52,803 nt of DNA from a virus. The stretch covers positions 1 to 52,803 of the IMG/VR virus record IMGVR_UViG_3300006865_000015; one strand, 5' to 3'. The notes under the pieces are model-generated. The model was given only the letters and a program-made list of their open reading frames with translations. It searched no databases and was not told the DNA's origin. The position numbers were made by a program, and so were the translations under genes. This document shows, in pieces, positions 32,185 through 40,402 of this stretch (its first letter is position 1; every line of letters starts with the position of its first letter).

Positions 32185-32237
32185 GCCCGCGCTGCCTCTT
32201 GCTCAGGGGTCAGCAGCGACGGGCCAACGGGAAAGGG
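32185..32237 (-). promoter_or_regulatory. Programmed -1 ribosomal frameshift signal
   Basis: Read on the minus strand, the heptamer CCCTTTC (32237-32231) is in the X XXY YYZ phase of the 184-aa frame (GT C CCT TTC). A 6-nt spacer CCGTTG follows, then a stem GCCCG-T-CGCTGC paired with GCAGCG-CGGGC: 11 base pairs with one bulged T and a 17-nt loop (32212-32196). The zero-frame stop TGA (32212-32210) lies in the loop. Slip sequence, spacing and stem all fit canonical -1 signals. Confidence 0.8.
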
Positions 32238-32764
32238 ACAGCGGTCGTCCCATCCGCGTAGCCTGCGGCCTTATCTACTTGCATATTGATCTGCTGGCCG
32301 CGACCCGCGAGCAGGTCTCTTGCCTGTCTTGCAGCCCCCGTGCCAATAGGCACCGCGCTAGGGTTCCCCGTGAAGTGCTGCATCAGACCTTGCAGGGCCT
32401 TGTTGGCTTCACGCCCCTCCTGCACGAGACGAGCGATGATGCCTTGGTTCTTCGGGTCTTGCGCGGCCGGAGCCGGGATGACAGCCTCACCAGGGGTGAG
32501 CATTGCCGGTTGCACATCAGTAGGTTGAGGTGCAGGTGCAGCCAGCGGGGCGCGAGCAGCAGGCAGCGGCGAGCGGGTACCCACACGAGGCTCCACACGT
32601 ACAGGCGCTTCCACGCCATACTTCGCAGCCAGGCCCCTCATCTTCAAGGCGTGCTCTTCTTCTTTCTGACGCATCCTCTGCGCCGCTTCGAGCGATTTGC
32701 GCTCTTGGTCAGCAGCCACAACCCAATCGTTGCGACGTTCTTCACCACTCAGTGGTCCACTCAT
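32210..32764 (-). CDS. Internal virion protein, short (zero-frame) form, 184 aa
   Basis: ATG 32764 has an AAGGAGAA site. The N-terminus is a charged helix (EERRNDWVVAADQERKSLEA), followed by a Pro/Ala linker and the conserved phage virion motif QPAMLTPGEAVIPAPAAQD. It ends GYADGTTAVPFPLARRC. The ADGTT-VP motif also occurs in the neighbouring 276-aa protein. The slippery site is in codons 177-178, so this would be the product when ribosomes do not shift, and the N-terminal part of the longer fusion when they do. Confidence 0.8.
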   Translation of the reverse strand: MSGPLSGEERRNDWVVAADQERKSLEAAQRMRQKEEEHALKMRGLAAKYGVEAPVRVEPRVGTRSPLPAARAPLAAPAPQPTDVQPAMLTPGEAVIPAPAAQDPKNQGIIARLVQEGREANKALQGLMQHFTGNPSAVPIGTGAARQARDLLAGRGQQINMQVDKAAGYADGTTAVPFPLARRC

Positions 32765-32775
32765 CTTGGTTCTCC

Positions 32776-33606
32776 TTATGCACCGCCAACTTCGACGTTG
32801 TCATACATCGGGTTGTAAAAAGGTCTGTAAGGGATCTGCATTTTAGGTAACGGTGCCGGTGCTGTGGCTGTCGGCATCACAATAGACGATCGACGCGGTT
32901 GCGCTGCTTGAGCGACACCTGCCAGCGCGGCATCCTTACCGCCAGCCATTGCGTTAGCACGAGCAGGGATCATAGGGATTGCGGCTCGACTCGGTACGCT
33001 CGGTGCATTCACAGCACTAAACAACTCAGGAGCAAAGCGGGCACCAGCAGCGGCGCGAGCAGCAGCCCTATCCACGCCAGAAAGCGGAGCAGGTACGCTC
33101 GTTGTTCCATCAGCAAGGCCAATCAGCTTGGTGGCGTACTTTGCAGCAAGACCCCCTAGAGGGCCAGCTACAGCAGTACCAGCTGCCTGAGCGCCAGCCT
33201 GCACGTACTCTCCTTCAGCGAGGCTTTTCAGCACTCCCGCGAAAGGCACCGCAGTCATGCCAGAAGTGGCAGCTTCTCCGACCGCATCGGTAGCCGCTCC
33301 AGAGGCAACATCCGTAGCTGCCGTGCTCATCGGAACACCATAGCCGACATCACTAAAGAGAGCCGCCTTCGTGGCGGAGTCTTGAGCTACAGAGCCAACG
33401 CTAGCAGCCGAAGGAGCCATCGCCTTGTCAAGCGCCTTCATACCGATGGCTGTGCCCACTTCGCGCATGACCCTCTTGTTGGGATCTTCCGGAAGCATCA
33501 CGTTCTCAGGCATTGAGGGGGCGCTCGCAGCAAGAGGCGCTACAGTATTGCCCAGAGGAGCAGCCGCACGTTGCGGTTGCCAGCCCCAAGGTTTGTTGTA
33601 GTCCAT
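32776..33606 (-). CDS. Putative internal virion protein, 276 aa
   Basis: Ala/Gly/Pro-rich throughout, with hydrophobic glycine-alanine segments (AATDVASGAATDAVGEAA, AGAQAAGTAVAGPLGGLAAK) that resemble membrane-inserting parts of ejection proteins. It begins MDYNKPWGWQPQRAAAPLG. LADGTTSVPAPL near residue 170 repeats a motif found at the end of the 184-aa protein. The start overlaps the upstream stop by one base. No named family; role inferred from position and composition. Confidence 0.7.
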   Translation of the reverse strand: MDYNKPWGWQPQRAAAPLGNTVAPLAASAPSMPENVMLPEDPNKRVMREVGTAIGMKALDKAMAPSAASVGSVAQDSATKAALFSDVGYGVPMSTAATDVASGAATDAVGEAATSGMTAVPFAGVLKSLAEGEYVQAGAQAAGTAVAGPLGGLAAKYATKLIGLADGTTSVPAPLSGVDRAAARAAAGARFAPELFSAVNAPSVPSRAAIPMIPARANAMAGGKDAALAGVAQAAQPRRSSIVMPTATAPAPLPKMQIPYRPFYNPMYDNVEVGGA

Positions 33607-34286
33607 TACTTACCCCCTTCCGAAATCGTCTGTTGACGGTTCGGGTTAGCGAACACAGTAGATGCGTAGCGTTGGAGTGCCTGCCAGGGAGCATCCACCT
33701 GCTGCTGCTCGATGTCACGAGCCGTACCACCCAGGTTCTGGAAGCCTTGCACCGCGCTGGTAGTGAGACCAGCCGTTGCGTTGACATTCTGCCCAATGGC
33801 ACCTTCAGCAGCCATCTTGTTGATGAAGTTTTGCTGTGCTGCTTCTTGATCGATCTTGGCAAACTGAGCTGCAGTTGCGGCGTCGTTAGCACCTTGTTGC
33901 ACAGCTTGTCGCGCCGAGCCGAGAGTGCCTGCCGCTCCGTAGTTCTTACCGAGTTCGGCAGTCTTCATGCCAGCTTCGAGGATGGCTGCATCCTTGAGAG
34001 CACCTGTATTGTAGGCACCACTTGTAGCAGTAGCCTTCAAGCGGTCTCGTTGGGCTTCCATGTCCTCGATGCCCATTCCGGTAACGCCAGCGATCTGCCG
34101 TGCGCCAGAGCCCATAGCAGCTTGAAGCAGCGGATTCACACCAGCGACGTTGTCTAGCTCGCCAGTGTCGTAGAGGTCTCCAGCCTCCCGCATGGCGCCT
34201 TCAATGTAGGGGCGCATCCATGCAGGGATCGACTCAGTGGTCTTGGAGCCACCACCGCCCCCTCGGCGGATCTTGATATTGTTCAT
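33606..34286 (-). CDS. Putative internal virion / head-tail protein, 226 aa
   Basis: ATG 34286 with GGAG upstream. A Gly-rich basic start (IKIRRGGGGGSKTTES) precedes IPAWMRPYIEGAMREAGDLY, then long Ala/Gln-rich helices and a conserved end PWQALQRYASTVFANPNRQQ. This layout is common to small internal proteins encoded just before the large ejection proteins in podoviruses, comparable in place to T7 gp14. Function inferred from context. Confidence 0.75.
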   Translation of the reverse strand: MNNIKIRRGGGGGSKTTESIPAWMRPYIEGAMREAGDLYDTGELDNVAGVNPLLQAAMGSGARQIAGVTGMGIEDMEAQRDRLKATATSGAYNTGALKDAAILEAGMKTAELGKNYGAAGTLGSARQAVQQGANDAATAAQFAKIDQEAAQQNFINKMAAEGAIGQNVNATAGLTTSAVQGFQNLGGTARDIEQQQVDAPWQALQRYASTVFANPNRQQTISEGGK

Positions 34287-34288
34287 GT

Positions 34289-34720
34289 TCAGGTGACTCC
34301 TTGAGGTAGGTCTTTGCGCATCACTTGGTAGACGGGTCTGTAGCCGGGGATCAGCTTAGGCAGTACCTTCGCCCAACCGGGTCTCCCCCACTGCTCCACA
34401 GCGATGGCACCTGCCTTGCTGGCAAAGCCTTCAACGTAGGAGTGAAGATGTGCCCACTCAGCGAAAGAAACGCCAGCGCATCCAACAATGTGTAATGTCT
34501 TATGCGTGTTGTAGTTGAGGAACTGCGTCAGGCAGACGCCAACAAGCTGGTCGGCGTCATCTGTGATCGCCCACAGCTGCGCTTCCAGAGCCATCAACCT
34601 GCGAAGATACTCAGCCAGCTTAGTCTCACCGCAGCCATGGTCCAATGCCTTATTGAGCAGAGGAACATAGTTCCCCCAGGTTAGGACAAGCTCGTCTGGC
34701 ATTACGATTCGTGTCTTCAT
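34289..34720 (-). CDS. GNAT-like acetyltransferase-fold structural-region protein, 143 aa
   Basis: The sequence follows a GNAT pattern: AQLWAITDDADQLVGVCLTQF (strands 2-4), then LHIVGCAGVSFAEWAHLHSYVEGFASKAGA, then VEQWGRPGWAKVLPKLIPGYRPVYQVMRKDL. The end motif GRPGWxKxLxK is shared by many phage proteins in the tail region. The acetyl-CoA loop (R/Q-x-x-G-x-G/A) is not clear, so it may be inactive. AAGGAC precedes ATG 34720. Confidence 0.7.
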   Translation of the reverse strand: MKTRIVMPDELVLTWGNYVPLLNKALDHGCGETKLAEYLRRLMALEAQLWAITDDADQLVGVCLTQFLNYNTHKTLHIVGCAGVSFAEWAHLHSYVEGFASKAGAIAVEQWGRPGWAKVLPKLIPGYRPVYQVMRKDLPQGVT

Positions 34721-34729
34721 GGAGAGTCC

Positions 34730-36622
34730 TTAGATCTTGAGTTCTACCATCGAGATCTCGTAGCTTGTAAGCACCGAGGACATGTTGGCTAGAAGTGTAC
34801 GGTTAGAAGTGTAGCAAGACACCGTCACTTGAGCATAGAGGCGGTACTCGCGCCCAGTGACAATGCTACCAATATCATGCGGGGTGGCGATCACCACAGG
34901 GAAACGGTAACTTGCCGCAGTGTCAGTTCCGGTGATGACGCTACTCTTGTATTCGCTGACAAGAGCCGTGTTGATCCAGCTAGAGCCGTTGTACTCATCT
35001 CGCCAGAGTGTCACGGTGATATCCAGGAAGGACTGCGTGGCCGTCTTCAACCAGACTGCAATGCTCTGGTTGAGAAAGCAAAGGATGTTAGGCTTCTGCA
35101 GGTTACGAGACACGTACTGCCCTGCCATAGTCAACGTGGCAGACGCAAAGTTGACAGCAGGACCTGTATGCACAGCCACGTTAGCCTGTGTTGCCCTAGA
35201 GTTGGCGTAGAATCCGTTCAGATAGATCTCAGAGCCGTTGTAGGTGAGATTCTGTGTCGCTTTCCCTAGCACAAAACGACCATCATCGTAGAATCGAGCA
35301 CCAGAGCCAGCCATGGTGGTCCCGCTGATGGCGGGGCTGGAGCCTACAGAAAGCTCTCCTGAGATGGTCAGGTTGGTGCCGTCCCACTTGAGGTTCTTTG
35401 CTGCGTTGCCAATGGAGAGGCGCGGTGTTCCAGCGTCGTTCCCCAAGAAGAAACCTGCAGTAGTGTCCGCAAAAGATGTCTTTCCACTGTAGAGGGCACC
35501 TGCGGATGCGATCGACACAACCCCTAGGTTGGCTGTAATAGCGGACAGGGAACCTACCTTCAGGTTGCTCAGGTAAGGGGTCTGCCATACCGTGTTGCCA
35601 GTCGTTGCGGAGTAGATACCATCTGATTGGAAAAGAGATTCACCAGCGACGATTACCGGAGGCGTCTGCTGCCACGTTAGGCCGGACACACCAAAATGGG
35701 TCCCTGTGTCGGGGAAGCTGGAACCACCTGCCGTGGTAGCCGTCGAGCCGGGTGTGAACGTAGTAGCAGAAGCTGCTTTGGCGTACATCATACGCGCACT
35801 GTTACCTGGGCTACCCTGCGGCCCGATAGAGCCGTCTTCACGGTAACCGATAGAGCCTTCCACTGCAGCGGCCCAGTCTGCCGAGGTCGTCACAGCGGTT
35901 GCTGTTGCAACTAGCGTCAGCGAGATCATGTACAACGTGTAGCCGGTACCAGGGGCAACAGGGGCAGCAGTAGACCAACCCGCAGGCAACGCGCTGATTG
36001 CGCCAGTCGCCCAGGTGTAGTTGAATGCTTGCGTGTGACTTGGGATACCGCTGTTAGACCAACGGAACAACTGCAGAGTGATTGCCTTAGTGCCGTCTAC
36101 ACCGTTAGCGCCTGCTGCACCAGTAGCGCCGGTAGCACCTGTAGCTCCAGGCGGCCCTTGCGGCCCTGCAGGGCCAACAGCCGTCGTGATGACGTCGAGG
36201 TCAATGGGCGCTCCAGGATCCTCCAGCCAAAGAGCATCGATTGGTGCAGTGTTGACATTGAACTGGATCTGCCGACCGCCAGTCACTTTGTAGTACAGCT
36301 TTTTCGTTGTGCTGAATCCACCACCAGAGACCTGATACCAAGTGTACAACGCGGGGTTGGTAGACTCGGTAGTCTCGTCAGTGTTGCGCACACCATAGTA
36401 CAACCTGTTGGTCTGGGCGTTCGACAGGTTGGTACCGATACGATCATCAGCGTACTTGATGTGGATGTACTTGTAGAGGTAGCCTTGAATGACTCCGTTC
36501 GCCTTGATTTCGCCGGTCTCTACGTTCGTCTCCAAGATGCCGAGTTGGCCCAACAGCATGGACAGTCGGTAGAGGTAGCTGTCCAGCTCAGCATTACCGG
36601 TTTCCGGTGGTGTTAGAATCAT
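34730..36622 (-). CDS. Tail fibre / tip protein with collagen-like segment, 630 aa
   Basis: Residues 1-150 are an N-terminal virion-attachment part (ETGNAELDSYLYRLSMLLGQ at the start). About residues 150-175 hold a collagen-like run of Gly-X-Y triplets (GPAGPQGPPGATGATGATG), which forms a trimeric rod. The rest is beta-rich, with repeated Gly/Ser/Thr-rich strands and a segment on ATTFTPGSTATTAGG similar to phage tip proteins. The trimeric fibre likely contacts the host receptor. It is the second fibre gene of the phage. Confidence 0.8.
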   Translation of the reverse strand: MILTPPETGNAELDSYLYRLSMLLGQLGILETNVETGEIKANGVIQGYLYKYIHIKYADDRIGTNLSNAQTNRLYYGVRNTDETTESTNPALYTWYQVSGGGFSTTKKLYYKVTGGRQIQFNVNTAPIDALWLEDPGAPIDLDVITTAVGPAGPQGPPGATGATGATGAAGANGVDGTKAITLQLFRWSNSGIPSHTQAFNYTWATGAISALPAGWSTAAPVAPGTGYTLYMISLTLVATATAVTTSADWAAAVEGSIGYREDGSIGPQGSPGNSARMMYAKAASATTFTPGSTATTAGGSSFPDTGTHFGVSGLTWQQTPPVIVAGESLFQSDGIYSATTGNTVWQTPYLSNLKVGSLSAITANLGVVSIASAGALYSGKTSFADTTAGFFLGNDAGTPRLSIGNAAKNLKWDGTNLTISGELSVGSSPAISGTTMAGSGARFYDDGRFVLGKATQNLTYNGSEIYLNGFYANSRATQANVAVHTGPAVNFASATLTMAGQYVSRNLQKPNILCFLNQSIAVWLKTATQSFLDITVTLWRDEYNGSSWINTALVSEYKSSVITGTDTAASYRFPVVIATPHDIGSIVTGREYRLYAQVTVSCYTSNRTLLANMSSVLTSYEISMVELKI

Positions 36623-36633
36623 TCGTCGCTCCT

Positions 36634-38178
36634 TTACTTCGCGCCTGAAGGCTTGGCCTCAATACCTAGCAGGGCAATCCGCCAGTGGCCTGTACAAGAC
36701 ATCCTGTACGAGTAGAAACGACCATGCGATCGAGGATCAACCTTGTAGCCTTGTGTGCCAAGATCTTTTGGTTTGAAGTTCATGACATCGCGGCCTGACG
36801 CATTGGTCCAGTCTTCAGGAGCCAGCGCGGTGTTCTTGCCGCGCACATGGACGAGGACAGTCGGGTTTGCTTGATCCGTTTCGATGACAGGGCACAGAGC
36901 AGTGATCAGATTAGCATCTAGCGCGTTGCCCGAGAATAGGTTCAGCCGCTCTACGTACGACGTGAATGTAGAGAGTGCAGTCCCGTTCCAGAACTGGTAG
37001 CCTGATTCGTTAGTCAGCACGGTAGCTGTTCCCAGACACTGCACGACCTGCTCATCAGCATACTGGTACGCGCCACCTGAGATGCCATACGATGTGAACA
37101 TGCTGACAGGATTGCCAGTGAGGTCACGGAAGTACCAGACATTGTCCTTGTAGTTGAAGATCATTGCCTCATTGCAGACCGTGGATGCACCTTTCGGGTA
37201 ACACACCCAGATCTCCTGCGTCTTCGCATGCTTCTGCACAAACACCTTATGCGAATAGGCTTTGTTGAGCCCATTGAAGAAGTACTTGCGAAGACGCTTG
37301 TCAACTAGAGACCGAGGTAGACCACTACCGTTGTGAGCGTAAATGTCATTACGATCAACAACAAAGTGATTGCCATCAAATTCAGTGACACAACCAGTGT
37401 TGAGCACACCGTAGCCCTTAGCGTAGGGTACAACTCTTGAGTTGCCCGTGTTGATGGTGAGTACATGAATGGTGTCCGAAGAGTAGAGGAACATACTACC
37501 CCGGAGTTCAGCGCCATCCAGAAGAGGACTGGTCGAGTTGACTTCGAACTCATCTGCGGTATCCGTAGTGAACCCTGGGAGCCAGATGTCGGGGAAGGCA
37601 CCCGTGGCAGCTTGCACGCTGATTCGCACAGTGGACGGCGCATTCGTGATGGTAGACCCGTTGTTGATCGTCAGATTGATTGCCACTAGAGAGTACCCTA
37701 GCGTCCTGATTGCCTTCGCGTAGATGGTGAGACCAGAGTGGTTCCAGTTCGGAAACGGTTGAAAGGTAGAGCCTGCAACAGGATCCCCATAGAGCGCGTA
37801 CAGCGGTGTACTCTTCCCGTTGTTGATGATGACTGCGTAGCCACCATTGAAGAATTCAGTCTGCCAGACGGAGTCAGTGTAGTCTGCCGATGCGCTGTTT
37901 AGCATGAAGGCTTCCGAGCCTCCAGCATCGACACGTACTGCTTTTCCGTCTTGCAGGTAAATGTCGTAGCCCTGGTCTGGGCGACGCCAGTGGATGCCAT
38001 ACTCAGGGAGATTGTTAGTCACTGTACGACGAACAACTTCCCCTTTCATAGACTCCACACCATTGTCGACGCAGCGCATGTTACGGATCTCCGTGAACAT
38101 GTTCTCGCCAAGTTGGACACTCGGGGTGTCCTTCACGACACCACCAGCGCCGAGTTGCTGGATCGGTTTTGCTGGCAT
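36634..38178 (-). CDS. Putative tail nozzle / stabilisation-type tail protein, 514 aa
   Basis: Begins PAKPIQQLGAGGVVKDTPSV followed by ENMFTEIRNMRCVDNGVES, a pattern shared by tail-tube and nozzle-like proteins of podoviruses (P22 gp10 or T7 gp12 position). The rest is strongly beta-rich with repeated short strands and Asn/Gly turns, as in beta-propeller nozzles. GGAG precedes ATG 38178. Assignment rests on the N-terminal pattern, size and context. Confidence 0.65.
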   Translation of the reverse strand: MPAKPIQQLGAGGVVKDTPSVQLGENMFTEIRNMRCVDNGVESMKGEVVRRTVTNNLPEYGIHWRRPDQGYDIYLQDGKAVRVDAGGSEAFMLNSASADYTDSVWQTEFFNGGYAVIINNGKSTPLYALYGDPVAGSTFQPFPNWNHSGLTIYAKAIRTLGYSLVAINLTINNGSTITNAPSTVRISVQAATGAFPDIWLPGFTTDTADEFEVNSTSPLLDGAELRGSMFLYSSDTIHVLTINTGNSRVVPYAKGYGVLNTGCVTEFDGNHFVVDRNDIYAHNGSGLPRSLVDKRLRKYFFNGLNKAYSHKVFVQKHAKTQEIWVCYPKGASTVCNEAMIFNYKDNVWYFRDLTGNPVSMFTSYGISGGAYQYADEQVVQCLGTATVLTNESGYQFWNGTALSTFTSYVERLNLFSGNALDANLITALCPVIETDQANPTVLVHVRGKNTALAPEDWTNASGRDVMNFKPKDLGTQGYKVDPRSHGRFYSYRMSCTGHWRIALLGIEAKPSGAK

Positions 38179-38187
38179 GCCGATCTC

Positions 38188-38670
38188 CTATTTCTTGGGT
38201 TTGACCCAGACAACGCATTCAGCCTCTCTGCGAAGCTGTAGTCCTCGCAGTACCTTACCACCGCCCTTGTCCCACTTGCGTAGTTCATGTGGTACTTCAT
38301 CCCAACGCTGCGCCAGGATCCTTTTGCGAAGGGTACTGATCTGCAGGTTTCCAGGGCCAAGGTTGTATACGAAGTCCAGGATCGCGTTGATTCTTGCCGG
38401 GTTGTTTGTAACGAAGTAGTCTGCCACCAGTGTCGGACATAGCCGGAGTAGCTGAGGTAGAAACTTTCCAACCAAAGTGTGCTTGAAGAGCTCTCTCGCA
38501 CGGGACTCTAAGATCGGAGGATCTTTAAGAGTCACACGAGTGCCGTCTTCGTAGAAAGTGGAGCCGTAACCGATTGTTGGCACCTTAGCGGGGCACAGGT
38601 ATGGAAAGGGCTTGAACCCCTCGAAGTGGTGGCCGAGGATTTCAGCGTCCGTTGTGTCGATGGGGTTCAT
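38188..38670 (-). CDS. Endolysin, GH24 (T4-type) lysozyme, 160 aa
   Basis: HHFEGFKPFPYLCPAKVPTIGYGST carries the catalytic Glu (E17) and the TIGYG of the GH24 family; the position of T4 Asp20 is Cys here (YLCPA), a change common in phage lysozymes of this group. The downstream NPARINAILDFVYNLGPGNL matches the second conserved block. No signal-anchor is visible, so release should depend on a holin. It is encoded next to two or three membrane proteins. Confidence 0.88.
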   Translation of the reverse strand: MNPIDTTDAEILGHHFEGFKPFPYLCPAKVPTIGYGSTFYEDGTRVTLKDPPILESRARELFKHTLVGKFLPQLLRLCPTLVADYFVTNNPARINAILDFVYNLGPGNLQISTLRKRILAQRWDEVPHELRKWDKGGGKVLRGLQLRREAECVVWVKPKK

Positions 38671-38674
38671 GCTG

Positions 38675-38926
38675 TTACTTGTCTGGTTTGAGTACTCGCC
38701 GGATGTAGTCGTCTACACGCCCAATCGCCTCCAGAACTTCAGAGCGAAAGGTGTGGAAGTCATCCCTCCGAACGTAGCTGATAGGGAGATCCCCCTTCAA
38801 AGACGAAAGCTCCTTCTGCATCTCTTTGTGGAGAGTCCAGAGCTCACGCGCCAAGTACGAGATGACTGCAGCAAACAGAGTCAGGAGACCCAGTGCGACA
38901 TCCTCCAGTTCTAATGCAATATTCAA
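38675..38926 (-). CDS. Small membrane protein with coiled coil (lysis cassette), 83 aa
   Basis: A TTG start in a TTGA overlap with AGAGG upstream. One N-terminal membrane helix (VALGLLTLFAAVISYLAREL) is followed by a charged helix (TLHKEMQKELSSLKGDLP) and a basic end. This layout fits an inner-membrane spanin or a holin-associated protein. It lies between the holin-like gene and the endolysin. No partner outer-membrane lipoprotein was found. Confidence 0.65.
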   Translation of the reverse strand: MNIALELEDVALGLLTLFAAVISYLARELWTLHKEMQKELSSLKGDLPISYVRRDDFHTFRSEVLEAIGRVDDYIRRVLKPDK

Positions 38927-39426
38927 GATAGCCGCCTCTTAGCGAGAGTACGATCGAGGAACCAGTAGTTGATCACACCACTGACCATGGCGATGAAATC
39001 AGGCGTCATCACCAGCTTGAAGGTCTCAGCTGCGGACAGAGAGGACATGATTGCCAGCCAGATGTGCATTCCAGACCAAACAGCAAGCAGCCAGTAGGTG
39101 ATCGTCGGTCGAACCAGGGCAGACATACCGGCGATGAAGCCCGCCCACTTGGTTCCAGCCGCCCCCTTGACGAGTTCGACTTGCTGGTCAACAGCAGCAC
39201 GCATAGCAGCAAGAACGCCCTGATCGATACCAGCCTCTGCGGTTGCAGTGACTTCGCGCAGCTTCAGGTCGCCCTGGAGTTGCACTAGTGCAGCCTGCTC
39301 CTTGAACATGAGGAGCTCGTGGGCGCGTTCGTTCTTCTTGTCCATCCAGGAGAGGACTTCTGGCGCGAGCCGGAAGACCCCACCAAGAAGACCACCGAGA
39401 ACGCTGCCGCCGAGTAGGGATTCCAT
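38923..39426 (-). CDS. Holin-like protein, 167 aa
   Basis: Starts MESLLGGSVLGGLLGGVFR with LAPEVLSWMDKKNERAHEL, then a charged helical linker and a C-terminal region with three hydrophobic helices (GFIAGMSALVRPTITYWLL, WSGMHIWLAIMSSL, FIAMVSGVINYWF). The sequence resembles the 3-TM phage holin group (GTA holin type). It probably forms the membrane lesion that releases the endolysin. AAGGAGA precedes ATG 39426. Confidence 0.7.
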   Translation of the reverse strand: MESLLGGSVLGGLLGGVFRLAPEVLSWMDKKNERAHELLMFKEQAALVQLQGDLKLREVTATAEAGIDQGVLAAMRAAVDQQVELVKGAAGTKWAGFIAGMSALVRPTITYWLLAVWSGMHIWLAIMSSLSAAETFKLVMTPDFIAMVSGVINYWFLDRTLAKRRLS

Positions 39427-39437
39427 GTTGTGTCTCC

Positions 39438-39710
39438 TTACATTGCGTCAGTCACGAAAACGCCACCGACCGTCCAGAAGAAGTCAGCCCAGGTAGGATC
39501 ACCCTTCTTCATTAGCCAATCGTAGATGACTTCCTTACCGCCTGCTAGTGCGACACCAGTAGCAGCAGGAAGCCACCGTTGAACTTCCGGTTGCGCAAAG
39601 AACGGGAAGAAGGCAGCGAGAAGGAGTACACCTGCACGGACAGCCGTGGTGAACAGAGCGCCCCACACGAAGTGGTTTGCCCAATCTTGTCGAATCAGAA
39701 GTCTGTCCAT
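39438..39710 (-). CDS. Multi-pass membrane protein, 90 aa
   Basis: Begins MDRLLIRQDWANHFVWGALF with helices TAVRAGVLLLAAFFPFF, WLPAATGVALAGGKEVIYDW and ADFFWTVGGVFVTDAM. The H-x(3)-G and GGKEVIYD segments resemble VanZ-like small phage membrane proteins. It could be a second holin or an antiholin. Function unproven. GGAGA upstream of ATG 39710. Confidence 0.6.
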   Translation of the reverse strand: MDRLLIRQDWANHFVWGALFTTAVRAGVLLLAAFFPFFAQPEVQRWLPAATGVALAGGKEVIYDWLMKKGDPTWADFFWTVGGVFVTDAM

Positions 39711-39732
39711 GGGACGTCTCCTAGGTAGTCGG

Positions 39733-39930
39733 TTAGTCGGTCAGGCCTGCCTTGACAGGCTCCACGGGCTCTTCAGCCGGAAGGGCCGGAGGCGGGTTCA
39801 GCTGCGCGGTCGCTTGACCTTGGATGAGTTGGAACACCGAGTCTGCGACGCGGCGCGGTTGCTCGTTCACAAGGGTCAGAAGCCACTCAACGACGGGAAG
39901 AGGGAGCGTGAGGGTGATTTGCTTGTCCAT
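39733..39930 (-). CDS. Small conserved phage protein, 65 aa
   Basis: Pattern MDKQITLTLPLPVVEWLLTL then PRRVADSVFQLIQGQATAQL, with a Pro/Glu-rich tail, resembles small proteins often found next to phage tail or lysis genes. Expected to fold as a short strand plus two helices. Function unknown. AAAGGA before ATG 39930. Confidence 0.6.
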   Translation of the reverse strand: MDKQITLTLPLPVVEWLLTLVNEQPRRVADSVFQLIQGQATAQLNPPPALPAEEPVEPVKAGLTD

Positions 39931-39979
39931 GATAACGTAGTCCTTTCAGGGGTAGGTTGTTTCTGCCTTAGGCACCGGC

Positions 39980-40402
39980 TTAGGCGTCCTTCGTCGCAGT
40001 GAGAGTCACGTTGACAGAGGCAACAAGCTGAGTGCCACCTGAGTCAGAGAAGATCTCTAACGTGAATGACACGGAGCTCGTCCCGATTGTCGTCTGTGAC
40101 CGAGTCCAACCTGCACCGCCCGAGAGCGACTGCAGAGAAGTAGAACCTGACGAGAACGAACCAGAGATAATCGTTGCCTTGCACCAGTAACTTGAGCCGA
40201 CACCCGGAGTAGTTGGCGTAAACCAGTTGGGCTTTGTAGCTGGATTGTTACCTGCGCCTGTCGTACATGTGCCGTCTGACAGAAGGTCAAGGGAGGCTGT
40301 TGCGTTAACAGGATCGATCGTAGTTCGAGAGATTGTACCGCCAGCAAAGTCTTCAAAGGGCGTTTTAGCGCCACCAAGCAGCATCAAAGTAATGCCGCTC
40401 AT
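39980..40402 (-). CDS. Small Ser/Thr/Gly-rich tail-region protein, 140 aa
   Basis: Start at ATG 40402 in an ATGA overlap with the tail fibre stop. The N-terminus MSGITLMLLGGAKTPFEDFA is followed by a beta-rich domain with many Ser, Thr and Gly residues (ATIISGSFSSGSTSLQSLSG, SVSFTLEIFSDSGGTQLV) like an Ig-type or carbohydrate-contacting domain. Possibly a fibre accessory or chaperone. No family recognised. Confidence 0.65.
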   Translation of the reverse strand: MSGITLMLLGGAKTPFEDFAGGTISRTTIDPVNATASLDLLSDGTCTTGAGNNPATKPNWFTPTTPGVGSSYWCKATIISGSFSSGSTSLQSLSGGAGWTRSQTTIGTSSVSFTLEIFSDSGGTQLVASVNVTLTATKDA

